From Bacteroides zhangwenhongii (GTDB taxonomy: Bacteria; Bacteroidota; Bacteroidia; Bacteroidales; Bacteroidaceae): a stretch of DNA of 64,000 nucleotides. Under the pieces are notes generated by a model, which saw only the letters and a list, made by a program, of their open reading frames with translations, made no database searches and was not told the origin of the DNA. The stretch is taken from positions 4,774,001-4,838,000 of the forward strand of contig NZ_CP059856.1 of NCBI RefSeq assembly GCF_009193325.2. The letters are read 5' to 3'. Positions 9,600-19,297 of this stretch are shown here, one piece after another. A program made the translations under genes and the position numbers. Numbering within the stretch: position 1 is the first letter of the stretch; the number at the start of each line of letters is the position of its first letter.

Positions 9600-11174
9600 T
9601 TAAAACTCGCTTGTAAAATGGAATTTAATATGCTTGAAATCCATTTGAGCCATCTGAAGTACATAACCGGAATCTGCCAGGAATACATCACGTCCTTCCC
9701 TATCCTTTGCCATATACTGATATTTGCGTTTTTTGAAAGCTTCCAATTCTGCCGGATCGTCACTTTCTACCCAACAAGCCTTATAAAGACTCACCGGCTC
9801 CCATCGGCAAGACGCGTTGTACTCATTCAACAGACGATATTGGATAACCTCAAACTGCAACTGCCCCACCGTACCGATAATCTTACGACCGTTGAATTGA
9901 TTGACAAACAACTGAGCCACACCTTCGTCCATCAACTGATCAATACCTTTAGCCAGTTGTTTCTGCTTCATCGGATCGGCATTCTCAATATACTTGAACA
10001 TTTCCGGCGAGAAACTCGGCAAGCCGCGGAAGTGAAGCATTTCACCTTCTGTCAGCGTGTCGCCAATCTTGAAAGTACCATTATCCGGCAAACCGATAAT
10101 ATCTCCAGCGTATGCCTCATCAATCGTTGTCTTGCGCTGTGCCATAAACTGGGTAGGCGATGAAAAACGCATTGTTTTTCCATGACGTACATGCTGATAA
10201 GGAGCATTTCGTACAAATTTTCCGGAACAGATCTTACAAAATGCAACACAAGAACGGTGATTCGGGTCGATATTAGCGGTAATCTTAAAGATAAATCCGG
10301 TGAATTTAGGTTCTTCCGGTTTCACTTCTCTTTCTTCAGCCTGTACAGGACGAGGACTCGGAGCGATTTCCACGAAACAGTTCAGCAACTCCTGAACACC
10401 GAAGTTATTCAAAGCCGATCCAAAGAATACCGGTGCACAGTCACCCGCTAAATAAGATTCAACATCAAACTCCGGATAAACCCCTTCAATCAGCTCCAGA
10501 TCACCACGCAGCTTATCCGCCAGCGTTTTGCCAATCTGCTTATCCAACTCTTCCGTATGAATATCGACGGCAACCTTTTCCGTCACCATCTGTTTAGACG
10601 GCTGATACAAATCCAGTTTCTGTTCATAAATATTATATACCCCCTTAAAACGAGGTCCCTGTTCAATCGGCCATGACAAGGGACGAACTTGAATCATCAA
10701 CTCCTCTTCCAATTCATCCAGCAAATCGAACGGGTCTTTTCCCTCACGGTCCATCTTATTAACAAAAATAATTACCGGAGTCTTTCGCATACGGCAAACT
10801 TCCATCAACTTGCGCGTCTGTGTTTCCACACCTTTTGCACCGTCCACTACAATAATCACACTATCCACTGCAGTCAACGTACGGTATGTATCTTCGGCAA
10901 AATCCTGGTGTCCGGGAGTATCGAGGATATTAATCTTGTAGTCCCGATAATCAAACTCCATCACGGAAGTCGTCACCGAAATACCACGTTGCTTCTCAAT
11001 CTCCATCCAGTCGGACGTAGCCGTTTTCTTAATCTTATTACTCTTTACCGCACCCGCTACCTGAATCTGTCCACCAAAAAGCAATAATTTTTCCGTCAAA
11101 GATGTCTTACCCGCATCCGGATGCGCAATAATGGCGAACGTTCGCCGTCTCAAAATTTCTGTATTATCTGCCAT
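9600..11174 (-). CDS. prfC: Peptide chain release factor 3 (RF3)
   Basis: Translational GTPase that removes RF1/RF2 from the ribosome after peptide release. The G domain shows G1 [15 protein letters not shown] (about 17-31), G3 DTPGHQDF (about 85-92) and G4 NKMD (about 139-142), followed by domain II and the RF3-specific C-terminal domain. The length (524 aa) matches E. coli RF3 (529 aa). It is the last gene of a four-gene leftward unit, 2 bp after rmlD, and ends just before a strong hairpin. Housekeeping gene; nothing unusual seen. Confidence 0.96.
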   Translation of the reverse strand: MADNTEILRRRTFAIIAHPDAGKTSLTEKLLLFGGQIQVAGAVKSNKIKKTATSDWMEIEKQRGISVTTSVMEFDYRDYKINILDTPGHQDFAEDTYRTLTAVDSVIIVVDGAKGVETQTRKLMEVCRMRKTPVIIFVNKMDREGKDPFDLLDELEEELMIQVRPLSWPIEQGPRFKGVYNIYEQKLDLYQPSKQMVTEKVAVDIHTEELDKQIGKTLADKLRGDLELIEGVYPEFDVESYLAGDCAPVFFGSALNNFGVQELLNCFVEIAPSPRPVQAEEREVKPEEPKFTGFIFKITANIDPNHRSCVAFCKICSGKFVRNAPYQHVRHGKTMRFSSPTQFMAQRKTTIDEAYAGDIIGLPDNGTFKIGDTLTEGEMLHFRGLPSFSPEMFKYIENADPMKQKQLAKGIDQLMDEGVAQLFVNQFNGRKIIGTVGQLQFEVIQYRLLNEYNASCRWEPVSLYKACWVESDDPAELEAFKKRKYQYMAKDREGRDVFLADSGYVLQMAQMDFKHIKFHFTSEF

Positions 11175-11176
11175 AT

Positions 11177-12037
11177 TTATTCATCATTCTTCATTTTACC
11201 AATGCATCGTTCAAGACTCTCTTCCCAATGAGGAATCTCGATGCCAAACGTTGTTTTTATCTTTGTCTTGTCCAACACGGAATAAGCGGGACGGTTTGCC
11301 TTTGCCGGATATTCCGCAGTGTGCAAAGGTCTCACTTTACAAGAAGTTATTCCCGCCAAACGATGAATAGCTACCGTAAAGTCATACCAGGAACATACGC
11401 CTTCATTGCTGAAATGATAAATACCACGAACTATCCCCTTATTGATAATTGTGTAAATAGCCCGCACCAGATCATTGGCATAAGTAGGAGTTCCTATCTG
11501 GTCAAAAACAACTCCCAAACCATCCCGTTCCTTTCCGAGACGAATCATCGTTTTCACGAAATTATTTCCATAAATGGAATAAAGCCATGCGGTACGGATA
11601 ACCACCGCTTTCTCACAATGGTCCATCACTTCCTGTTCACCTTCCAGCTTGGTAGAACCGTAAATTGAGTCCGGACAAGGCTTGCATTCTTCCGTATAAG
11701 GAGTATGAGCAGTCCCATCAAAGACATAGTCCGTAGACACTTGAATCATAGCAGCATTATTGGCTTGCGCGGCACGTGCCAGAATACCCGGAGCTACACT
11801 ATTAAGTTTATGAGCCAATTCCCGATCATCTTCCGCCTTGTCTACTGCCGTATAAGCTGCACAATTTACAATCACATCAATCTGTTTTTCAGAAATGTAT
11901 GACCAAACGGCTTCTTTATCACATATATCAAGTTCCTGAACATCCGTAAAATAATACAAATGTTGCGGGTTCTCTTTCGCAAGCATCTGCATCTCATTGC
12001 CAAGCTGACCGTTGGCACCCGTTACTAAAATTCTCAT
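11177..12037 (-). CDS. rfbD: dTDP-4-dehydrorhamnose reductase
   Basis: Last enzyme of dTDP-L-rhamnose synthesis: NAD(P)H-dependent reduction of dTDP-4-keto-rhamnose. Extended SDR fold with a Rossmann motif at the N-terminus (VTGANGQLG, residues 5-13), the S/T-Y-x3-K site ([10 protein letters not shown], about 130-139) and an RmlD-type C-terminal domain. At 286 aa the length is usual. The other rml genes are not in the window. Here it sits between a DUF4924-like gene and prfC, with its start directly against the upstream stop, so the three are cotranscribed. Confidence 0.94.
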   Translation of the reverse strand: MRILVTGANGQLGNEMQMLAKENPQHLYYFTDVQELDICDKEAVWSYISEKQIDVIVNCAAYTAVDKAEDDRELAHKLNSVAPGILARAAQANNAAMIQVSTDYVFDGTAHTPYTEECKPCPDSIYGSTKLEGEQEVMDHCEKAVVIRTAWLYSIYGNNFVKTMIRLGKERDGLGVVFDQIGTPTYANDLVRAIYTIINKGIVRGIYHFSNEGVCSWYDFTVAIHRLAGITSCKVRPLHTAEYPAKANRPAYSVLDKTKIKTTFGIEIPHWEESLERCIGKMKNDE

Positions 12038-12583
12038 TTATTCGTCCAATTTTAATTCACCTTTGCGGTCTTTATCATAATAGTTCGCCAACATAGACAA
12101 GAAACTAGTGATAGCTTCCACTGCTTTTGCAGTGCCTTCGCTAATCGTTTTTTTCTGAAGACGAAGCAAAAACACACCATACAATGCCTCAAAGCAAGTT
12201 TCCAATTCGGGCTCTTCTTTCTTACCGTTCTTATTTCGCAATTCTACGATAAATGGTAATGCCTTGAAATAAGCGGCACTATAAAAAGGAAATTTAGGAG
12301 AAGAAGTCAATGCATTATGCAATTCAGTCAAATTGATAATTACATTTTTATTAATCTGCAGATGTCCTTTTTCACGAACACCTTCCTCACCCATCATCGT
12401 TATCAGATTTCCATACCATTCTCTCATGGCAGGCCGTTGGTCTTCCGGATAGCGGGCAATCACATTCGCTTCGATTTCCTCCGGTTCACAATGATTGGCG
12501 CGGACCAGATCTTCCTCCTGCCACATATATATAAGGTATTCGGCAATATTCTTTTCTTTCAGTTGTTGTGCTATCTGATTCAT
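12038..12583 (-). CDS. DUF4924-like protein, 181 aa
   Basis: Cytosolic, helical, charged protein without signal peptide or membrane segment. It resembles the Bacteroidota-only DUF4924 family, whose function is not known to me. The body is rich in Glu, Lys and Leu with a polar C-terminal tail (DKDRKGELKLDE). It begins 10 bp after the LysE-type gene and abuts rfbD, so it belongs to the leftward operon. No catalytic motif is visible. Confidence 0.75.
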   Translation of the reverse strand: MNQIAQQLKEKNIAEYLIYMWQEEDLVRANHCEPEEIEANVIARYPEDQRPAMREWYGNLITMMGEEGVREKGHLQINKNVIINLTELHNALTSSPKFPFYSAAYFKALPFIVELRNKNGKKEEPELETCFEALYGVFLLRLQKKTISEGTAKAVEAITSFLSMLANYYDKDRKGELKLDE

Positions 12584-12593
12584 AAGCTATTTC

Positions 12594-13247
12594 TTAATAA
12601 AGTGACTCTCCCAGCAATGTATAAACCAGTCCGGCTACAGACACCAGCATCACAATACTGCCAATAACCCGGTTTAGTATCCAGATACCGCGCAAATTGA
12701 ATTTTGTACGTACCTTATTCACAAAATAAGTGATTCCGAGCCACCACGTTAAAGCACCCATAGCTATGGCAAAATATCCTGTTATCTCTTCGAACACCAA
12801 TACACCCGGCTGCACAAATGCAAAACGGGCAAAAAGTCCGATAAACAGGAATATAATTAATGGGTTGGAAAGTGTTACAAAAAAAGCGGTAATGAAATTA
12901 TGAAAATAGGAACCTTTATTCGACGAAGCCGGACGAATGGATTGTACCGGATTGCTCCGAAAGGTATATATACCAAAAAGGAGTAGCATAATACTCCCCA
13001 ACAGCTGCAAATAGAAAATATTCTTATTGATATAATCAAATACAAAACTCATACCATAACCGGTAAGCAAAGCGTATGCTATATCGCTCAAAGAAGCTCC
13101 CAGCCCTGTTACAAAGCCATACCAGCGTCCTTTATTCAAGGTCCTTTGAATGCACAGCACGCCCACCGGACCAAGAGGTGCGGACACAACAACGCCAATA
13201 ATAAAGCCTTTAACTATTATATCGAATATTGTCTCTATCTGAATCAT
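12594..13247 (-). CDS. LysE-family amino acid exporter
   Basis: Inner-membrane exporter of the LysE/RhtB type, 217 aa with about six hydrophobic segments. The N-terminal signature is FIIGVVVSAPLGPVGVLCI with the conserved PLGPVG around residues 22-27. ATG at 13247 (MIQIETIFD) is preferred; the longer frame to 13304 needs a GTG start and adds a polar, Cys-rich stretch before the first membrane helix. It is the first gene of the operon leading to prfC. Substrate unknown; amino acids or related metabolites are typical of the family. Confidence 0.87.
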   Translation of the reverse strand: MIQIETIFDIIVKGFIIGVVVSAPLGPVGVLCIQRTLNKGRWYGFVTGLGASLSDIAYALLTGYGMSFVFDYINKNIFYLQLLGSIMLLLFGIYTFRSNPVQSIRPASSNKGSYFHNFITAFFVTLSNPLIIFLFIGLFARFAFVQPGVLVFEEITGYFAIAMGALTWWLGITYFVNKVRTKFNLRGIWILNRVIGSIVMLVSVAGLVYTLLGESLY

Positions 13248-13333
13248 GTCGCAAATATCGCACTTTTTTATGATATGGGGATAGTATATTAACGTTTTTT
13301 CCACACAAGAATAATCAAAATGTCCCTCTATCC

Positions 13334-14941
13334 CTATTTGTGCACGTTGCTAGGCGGATATAAAAGAGAAAGACGGTCTATTATTGCCGTATTAGCCATT
13401 GGTTCCCCTTCAGGAGAAACCTTTACAGGCATATCCTTCCAGATCCCGACAAATTTATCATCTGAATCCGTGATAAATATCTCTTTAACAATCTTTGTTT
13501 CCGTATCATATCTACACCCCCAAAGTGTACGCACATGACTTGGTGGATAGGAATTCATACCAAAAACACCACCAGCTTCGAACCCTGCAATAAGGATATT
13601 TGAAAAGTCTTTTATAGTTGAAGGATAAAATTCCGCAAAAACAGTATTATCATCTTCCGAGAAGTCATGATTAGGGAAAACGTCCGGTAAAAAAGTTTTA
13701 AAATACCATGATGTAGCAGTAAGTACATAACCTGTATCATTAGGATATTTTTTAGCGAATTCTTCAAAGACTGCCAATTGACGATAGCTAGCCGTTTCAC
13801 GTCCGGGTATATAACCATTAGGTGTATTAACCGGTAAAACACCTCCACCTGCTATATAAAGATTTTGCCACCACTGAATCATATTAGTGAAGGCACACGC
13901 CCAGCAAAGATTTGAATCATAAGAAAAACCTTCCTTACCATAAGCTTTATTCTGATCATACCACCCACTAGACATAGTAACGTTCTTTGCGAAAAGTACT
14001 CCATCTTCCTGCGGCCCGTCAGGAGCAAGAGGTATTTCCGCCACAATGACTTCCGTATCCCATTCGGTTACTTGTAGAGAAAAATCCATTGAACGAGTAG
14101 CTGTCTTTATCGGCTTAATAGTGAGCAAATATTTTTTATTACGACGATTAATCGTATTAGTATTATCAATTACTATGTCCTTCACTTTTCCCAAATCTGG
14201 TCGACGAGGAGTAATATGGATTTTAATATCTTTACTCTGATAAAAATAGGCTATATTCTCGGGAGTATTGACAGCAGTCAGTTTCGAACTATAATCAGTC
14301 TTTTCCTGAACCGCATTTCCAGAAATAGCATCAGAAAACAAAGCACCTTCAGTGGTCTGCAAGTCCTCAATTTCAATTTGGTAACTATTATTATATAAAT
14401 CTTCAATACCTTCCATCTTCTCAACTTGAACATAAAGGGCCGAAGGAATCCGTCGAAGAGTAGCAGTCACCGGAAGTTGAGATACAGCAATAGGAATATC
14501 TATTCTTGCAGTAGACATAGGAAAGCCTTTATTTATAAAATCTTTCGGTTGTCGGGTAGTTCTATATCGCAATAGTTCTGTCTCGGTAATAGGTTTCGTC
14601 TGTATTTCTTCATTTGCAACCAAATAGGCCCGCACCCCATTAGTTATGACATCTTCAGGAAGAGTAATAGAAAAAACACCTCCGTCAAACGTGTGTTGAC
14701 GACTTTCTTGCAATACTTCTTTTTCGTTGGTATCGAATAAAAAAAGAAAGAGACTTTTGACTGCCGCTTCCTGTTCCGTCTGGCTTCCCCCAATGCTTTC
14801 TTGAAAATCACTCACATTGATTTTAAACTCTAAATTCCGTTCGCCACTGCTTGACACTTTGTCGTCATCTTCTTTTGCACAAGAATATAAGATTCCGGAC
14901 AAGAGAAATAAGGTGAATAATGATAGTAGTCTGCTTTCCAT
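13334..14941 (-). CDS. Lipoprotein: fimbrillin-like N-half fused to IdeS/Mac-type (C66) cysteine protease
   Basis: 535 aa. Residues 1-21 form a lipoprotein signal (LSGILYSC, lipid on Cys21), so the protein is a surface or periplasmic lipoprotein. Residues about 35-300 look like a Bacteroidota fimbrillin/Mfa-like module: KSLFLFLFD, a VRAYLVAN strand, TLRRIPSALYVQV, and a closing LQVTEWDTE. Residues about 320-525 match the streptococcal IgG protease IdeS: GWYDQNKAYG, NLCWACAFTNMIQWW, SHVRTLWG and FITDSDDK. The catalytic set lines up as Lys332, Cys346, His469, Asp492 and Asp494 (IdeS Lys84, Cys94, His262, Asp284, Asp286). The protease family call is solid on motifs and order; the target (immunoglobulin or other) is inference. 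It has its own transcript, divergent from purL, with a long AT-rich leader, and no fimbrial genes nearby. Confidence 0.83.
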   Translation of the reverse strand: MESRLLSLFTLFLLSGILYSCAKEDDDKVSSSGERNLEFKINVSDFQESIGGSQTEQEAAVKSLFLFLFDTNEKEVLQESRQHTFDGGVFSITLPEDVITNGVRAYLVANEEIQTKPITETELLRYRTTRQPKDFINKGFPMSTARIDIPIAVSQLPVTATLRRIPSALYVQVEKMEGIEDLYNNSYQIEIEDLQTTEGALFSDAISGNAVQEKTDYSSKLTAVNTPENIAYFYQSKDIKIHITPRRPDLGKVKDIVIDNTNTINRRNKKYLLTIKPIKTATRSMDFSLQVTEWDTEVIVAEIPLAPDGPQEDGVLFAKNVTMSSGWYDQNKAYGKEGFSYDSNLCWACAFTNMIQWWQNLYIAGGGVLPVNTPNGYIPGRETASYRQLAVFEEFAKKYPNDTGYVLTATSWYFKTFLPDVFPNHDFSEDDNTVFAEFYPSTIKDFSNILIAGFEAGGVFGMNSYPPSHVRTLWGCRYDTETKIVKEIFITDSDDKFVGIWKDMPVKVSPEGEPMANTAIIDRLSLLYPPSNVHK

Positions 14942-15051
14942 TTTAATTATATTTTAAATTCAACTAAATTGTTTTACATTTTAAGATACTCTTAAAGCTA
15001 GTGTGTTGTGTTTTACATTAGTTGTAAAAAGCAGACTGCTTGTTGTAGAAA

Positions 15052-15059
15052 CAAAGATA
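15052..15059 (-). promoter_or_regulatory. -7 box for IdeS-like lipoprotein gene
   Basis: Minus-strand TATCTTTG matches the Bacteroides TAnnTTTG -7 element. Transcription would begin near 15045, leaving a leader of about 100 nt before the ATG at 14941. A -33 TTTG at the proper spacing is not clear. Confidence 0.45.
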
Positions 15060-15251
15060 AAACATTTATTGGGAATAAGCACTATACAAATGCATAATAA
15101 TATTATAAAAATCCGGAATATAATTGTTCTACCATCCCGAATAACCCATTTTACTATACCTTTTTATATTCAACATCGAAAGAAAACATCTAAAATCTTG
15201 TAAGTACCCCGATTTATCTTCCTTTTTTTTTTCACCACCAATGAAATTCCT

Positions 15252-15259
15252 TATCTTTG
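15252..15259 (+). promoter_or_regulatory. -7 box of purL promoter
   Basis: TATCTTTG is a full match to TAnnTTTG; TTTT at 15229-15232 sits 19 nt upstream in the -33 position (three of four). Predicted start of transcription is near 15266, about 40 nt before the purL ATG. Confidence 0.65.
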
Positions 15260-15304
15260 CACCACAGAAAAAAATAGCAAATCATAAAATCATATATATA
15301 AGAC

Positions 15305-18300
15305 ATGATTCTTTTTTTCAGAACCCCTTCCAAGAGCGTGATTGCCGTAGAGAGCAACCATCAGCTCACCCCTGACGAAAGTAATAAACTCTGCTGGCTT
15401 TTTGGCGAAGCCGTGATGGAAAGTGAAGAAAACCTGAAAGGCTGTTTCGTTGGTCCGCGCCGCGAAATGATCACTCCTTGGAGTACAAACGCTGTAGAAA
15501 TCACCCAAAATATGGGGATTGAAGGCATCAGCCGCATCGAGGAATACTTCCCTGTTAAGGACGAAAATGCCGATCATGACCCGATGCTCCAACGTATGTA
15601 CAAAGGACTCGACCAGAACGTATTCACAACCAACCGTCAGCCGGAGCCGATCATTTACATCGAAGATCTCGAAGTGTATAACGAAAAAGAAGGCCTGGCA
15701 CTTTCTAAAGAAGAAATGGACTACCTGAAGAAAGTAGAAAACGATCTCGGCCGTAAATTAACCGACTCTGAAGTTTTCGGTTTTGCACAAATCAACTCCG
15801 AACACTGCCGCCACAAAATTTTCGGCGGAACGTTCATCATCGACGGTGTAGAACAAGAATCTTCCCTGTTCCAGATGATCAAAAAGACCACACAGGAAAA
15901 TCCGAACAAAATCATCTCCGCTTATAAAGATAATGTAGCCTTCGCTGAAGGTCCGGTTGTGGAACAGTTTGCTCCGGCAGATCACTCCAAACCTGATTAT
16001 TTCCAAATAAAGGATATCAAAAGCGTTATCTCACTGAAAGCGGAAACACATAATTTCCCGACAACCGTAGAACCGTTCAATGGCGCATCTACCGGTACAG
16101 GAGGTGAAATCCGCGACCGTATGGGTGGTGGTAAAGGCTCTTGGCCGATTGCAGGTACTGCTGTCTACATGACTTCTTACCCGCGCACGGAAGAAGGACG
16201 CGAATGGGAAGAAATCCTTCCGGTACGCAAATGGCTGTACCAGACTCCCGAACAGATTCTTATCAAGGCTTCCAATGGTGCTTCCGACTTTGGCAACAAG
16301 TTCGGTCAACCGTTAATCTGCGGTTCGGTGCTGACTTTCGAGCACACAGAAAATAAGGAAGTTTATGGTTACGACAAAGTAATCATGCTTGCCGGTGGTG
16401 TAGGCTACGGTACACAACGCGACTGCTTGAAGGGAGCTCCCGAAGCAGGAAATAAAGTTGTGGTCATCGGTGGTGATAACTATCGTATCGGACTGGGTGG
16501 CGGTTCTGTTTCTTCTGTCGATACAGGCCGTTACAGCAGTGGCATCGAGTTGAATGCAGTACAACGCGCCAACGCCGAAATGCAAAAACGTGCCAATAAC
16601 GTAGTACGCGCTCTTTGCGAAGAAGACGTGAATCCGGTAGTTTCTATCCACGACCACGGTTCGGCCGGACACGTCAACTGCCTGTCCGAATTGGTAGAAG
16701 AATGCGGTGGATTGATCGACATGAGCAAATTGCCTATCGGCGACAAGACATTATCAGCCAAAGAAATCATCGCTAATGAAAGTCAGGAACGTATGGGGCT
16801 GTTGATAAAAGAAGAAGCAATCGAACACGTACGTAAGATTGCCGAACGTGAACGTGCTCCGATGTACGTAGTCGGTGAAACAACCGGTGATCATCGTTTC
16901 GCTTTCCAACAAGCTGACGGCGTGCGTCCGTTCGACCTTGCCGTAGAACAGATGTTCGGTTCTTCTCCCAAGACATACATGATAGACAAAACAGTGGAAC
17001 GTCATTATGAAATGCCGAAATATGAATTGTCTAAACTTCATGAATATCTGACGAATGTATTGCAGCTTGAAGCTGTAGCTTGCAAAGACTGGTTGACGAA
17101 TAAAGTAGACCGTTCGGTAACAGGTAAAGTAGCTCGTCAGCAATGTCAGGGTGAACTTCAGTTACCGTTGAGCGACTGTGGTGTCGTAGCACTCGACTAC
17201 CGTGGCGAGAAAGGTATCGCTACCTCTATCGGTCATGCTCCGCAAGCCGCATTAGCCGATCCGGCTGCCGGCTCTATCCTTTCCGTATCCGAAGCATTGA
17301 CCAACCTTGTTTGGGCTCCGATGGCGGAAGGCATGGACAGCATTTCTCTGTCTGCCAACTGGATGTGGCCTTGCCGCTCTCAAGAAGGTGAGGATGCCCG
17401 CCTTTACACAGCTGTTAAAGCATTGAGCGACTTCTGCTGTGCGCTGCAGATCAATGTTCCTACCGGAAAAGACTCTCTGTCTATGACACAGAAATATCCT
17501 AACGGTGAGAAAGTTATTTCTCCGGGAACAGTGATTGTTTCTGCAGGCGGCGAAGTTTCCGACGTGAAGAAAGTTGTATCTCCGGTATTGGTTAACAATG
17601 AAAAGACTACACTTTATCATATCGACTTCAGCTTCGACGAACTGAAACTGGGTGGTTCGGCTTTCGCCCAATCTCTGGGTAAGGTAGGCGATGATGTACC
17701 TTGCGTACAGGACGCTGAATATTTCCGCGATGCATTCCTTGCCGTACAGGAACTTGTCAACAAAGGACTGATTCTTGCAGGACACGATATATCTGCCGGT
17801 GGTTTGATTACCACATTGCTCGAAATGTGTTTCTCTAACGTAGAAGGCGGTATGGAAATCAGCCTTGACAATATGAAGGAACAGGATATCGTTAAGATTC
17901 TGTTTGCAGAAAATCCGGGTATCGTTATCCAGATCAGCGACAAGCATAAGAATGAAGTGAAGAAGATTCTGGAAGATGCAGGTATAGGTTTCGTGAAATT
18001 GGGTAAACCGACTGACGAACGTCACATTCTGGTATCCAAGGACGATGCTACCTACCAATTCGGCATCGATTATATGCGTGATGTCTGGTATTCTTCCTCT
18101 TACCTGCTCGACCGCAAACAGTCTATGAACGGTTGCGCCAAGAAACGTTTCGAGAACTACAAGATGCAACCTGTAGAATTCGCATTTATGCCAGAGTTCA
18201 AAGGTAAGTTTTCTCAATATGGCATTACTCCGGACCGTCGTACTCCAAGCGGTATCCGTGCCGCCATCATCCGTGAAAAGGGTACAAATGGCGAACGTGA

Positions 18301-19009
18301 AATGGCTTATTCACTCTACTTGGCAGGCTTCGATGTGAAAGACGTTACAATGACCGACCTTATCAGTGGACGTGAAACACTGGAAGATGTAAACATGATT
18401 GTTTACTGTGGTGGTTTCTCCAACTCTGATGTGCTTGGTTCTGCCAAAGGATGGGCGGGTGCATTCTTGTTCAATCCTAAAGCAAAAGAAGCATTGGATA
18501 AATATTATGCACGTGAAGATACCTTATCATTGGGTGTTTGCAACGGTTGTCAGTTGATGATGGAGCTCAACCTTATCAATCCTGAACTGGAGAAAAAAGG
18601 CAAGATGTTGCACAACAATTCACATAAATTTGAGTCACGCTTCCTCGGCCTTACCATACCGACAAACCGCAGTGTAATGTTCGGTTCTCTAAGTGGTAGC
18701 AAACTAGGTATTTGGGTGGCCCATGGTGAAGGAAAGTTCTCTTTGCCATACGATGAGGATAAATATAATGTAGTAGCGAAGTATAGCTATGATGAATATC
18801 CGGCTAACCCGAACGGTTCCGACTATTCTGTCGCAGCATTGGCTAGTGCAGACGGCCGTCACCTGGCTATCATGCCCCACTTGGAACGTTCTATCTTCCC
18901 GTGGCAAAACGGTTGTTATCCTACCGACCGCAAAAACAGCGATCAGGTAACTCCGTGGATAGAAGCATTTGTCAATGCCCGTAAGTGGATTGAGACAAAA
19001 ATGAAATAA
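15305..19009 (+). CDS. purL: Phosphoribosylformylglycinamidine synthase, long single-chain form
   Basis: Fourth step of purine synthesis: ATP- and glutamine-dependent conversion of FGAR to FGAM. The 1234-aa chain holds the N-terminal PurS-like part, two AIRS-type synthase halves (ETHNFPTTVEPFNGASTGTGGE region near 245-270 belongs to the first) and a C-terminal class I glutamine amidotransferase. In that domain the nucleophile is Cys1079 (LGVCNGCQLM), with His1192 and Glu1194 (PHLER). Length and order agree with the long PurL of Bacteroides and Proteobacteria. Single-gene unit with its own promoter and a strong terminator just after the stop. Codons are biased towards those seen in highly expressed genes. 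Confidence 0.97.
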   Translation: MILFFRTPSKSVIAVESNHQLTPDESNKLCWLFGEAVMESEENLKGCFVGPRREMITPWSTNAVEITQNMGIEGISRIEEYFPVKDENADHDPMLQRMYKGLDQNVFTTNRQPEPIIYIEDLEVYNEKEGLALSKEEMDYLKKVENDLGRKLTDSEVFGFAQINSEHCRHKIFGGTFIIDGVEQESSLFQMIKKTTQENPNKIISAYKDNVAFAEGPVVEQFAPADHSKPDYFQIKDIKSVISLKAETHNFPTTVEPFNGASTGTGGEIRDRMGGGKGSWPIAGTAVYMTSYPRTEEGREWEEILPVRKWLYQTPEQILIKASNGASDFGNKFGQPLICGSVLTFEHTENKEVYGYDKVIMLAGGVGYGTQRDCLKGAPEAGNKVVVIGGDNYRIGLGGGSVSSVDTGRYSSGIELNAVQRANAEMQKRANNVVRALCEEDVNPVVSIHDHGSAGHVNCLSELVEECGGLIDMSKLPIGDKTLSAKEIIANESQERMGLLIKEEAIEHVRKIAERERAPMYVVGETTGDHRFAFQQADGVRPFDLAVEQMFGSSPKTYMIDKTVERHYEMPKYELSKLHEYLTNVLQLEAVACKDWLTNKVDRSVTGKVARQQCQGELQLPLSDCGVVALDYRGEKGIATSIGHAPQAALADPAAGSILSVSEALTNLVWAPMAEGMDSISLSANWMWPCRSQEGEDARLYTAVKALSDFCCALQINVPTGKDSLSMTQKYPNGEKVISPGTVIVSAGGEVSDVKKVVSPVLVNNEKTTLYHIDFSFDELKLGGSAFAQSLGKVGDDVPCVQDAEYFRDAFLAVQELVNKGLILAGHDISAGGLITTLLEMCFSNVEGGMEISLDNMKEQDIVKILFAENPGIVIQISDKHKNEVKKILEDAGIGFVKLGKPTDERHILVSKDDATYQFGIDYMRDVWYSSSYLLDRKQSMNGCAKKRFENYKMQPVEFAFMPEFKGKFSQYGITPDRRTPSGIRAAIIREKGTNGEREMAYSLYLAGFDVKDVTMTDLISGRETLEDVNMIVYCGGFSNSDVLGSAKGWAGAFLFNPKAKEALDKYYAREDTLSLGVCNGCQLMMELNLINPELEKKGKMLHNNSHKFESRFLGLTIPTNRSVMFGSLSGSKLGIWVAHGEGKFSLPYDEDKYNVVAKYSYDEYPANPNGSDYSVAALASADGRHLAIMPHLERSIFPWQNGCYPTDRKNSDQVTPWIEAFVNARKWIETKMK

Positions 19010-19032
19010 ACAATCCTTTAAGATTTTATTCC

Positions 19033-19078
19033 ACAAAGAGAGTGTGTCATTTTATGATACACTCTCTTTGTCTTTTTC
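19033..19078 (+). terminator. purL terminator
   Basis: Arms ACAAAGAGAGTGT (19033-19045) and ACACTCTCTTTGT (19059-19071) pair perfectly, and the inner bases GTCAT/ATGAT extend the stem to 18 bp with one G-T pair. A CTTTTTCTC tail follows. Confidence 0.88.
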
Positions 19079-19212
19079 TCTTCCTGCTTCCCCTATCTAA
19101 CCTAATTCCTGTTTTCTGCAACTTAAATTCCTGAAATAAACAACATATACAAACAGCGATAGAATAACTGATCCGCCAGTTATTTGGGATCCACGTTATC
19201 TTCATCCAAAAT

Positions 19213-19243
19213 TTTGTTATATCGAAAATTCTTCCTAATTTTG
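19213..19243 (+). promoter_or_regulatory. Bacteroides-type promoter of the first hybrid regulator
   Basis: TTTG at 19213-19216, a 19-nt spacer, and TAATTTTG at 19236-19243 match the -33/-7 consensus with correct spacing. Transcription would start near 19250, about 48 nt before the ATG at 19298. Confidence 0.7.
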
Positions 19244-19297
19244 TCAAACTTTTCCCCTCTATAATAAGATTCAATAACCCTTAAAAGTCCTATTCAT

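Larger units (their letters stand above)
14942..15304. other. AT-rich divergent intergenic region (363 bp)
   Basis: Non-coding spacer between the IdeS-like lipoprotein gene and purL. It holds a minus-strand -7 box near 15052, a plus-strand -7 box at 15252, two copies of TTTTACATT (within 14970-15020) and a poly-T run at 15223-15232. No ORF with coding character and no stable hairpin was seen. Confidence 0.6.

Noticed and set aside
17252..18217. Open frame of 321 aa on the minus strand
   Set aside because: Antisense to purL, no recognisable motif, no promoter or ribosome site.
19047..19274. 75-aa frame between purL and the hybrid regulator
   Set aside because: It covers the purL terminator hairpin and the regulator promoter and has no coding character.
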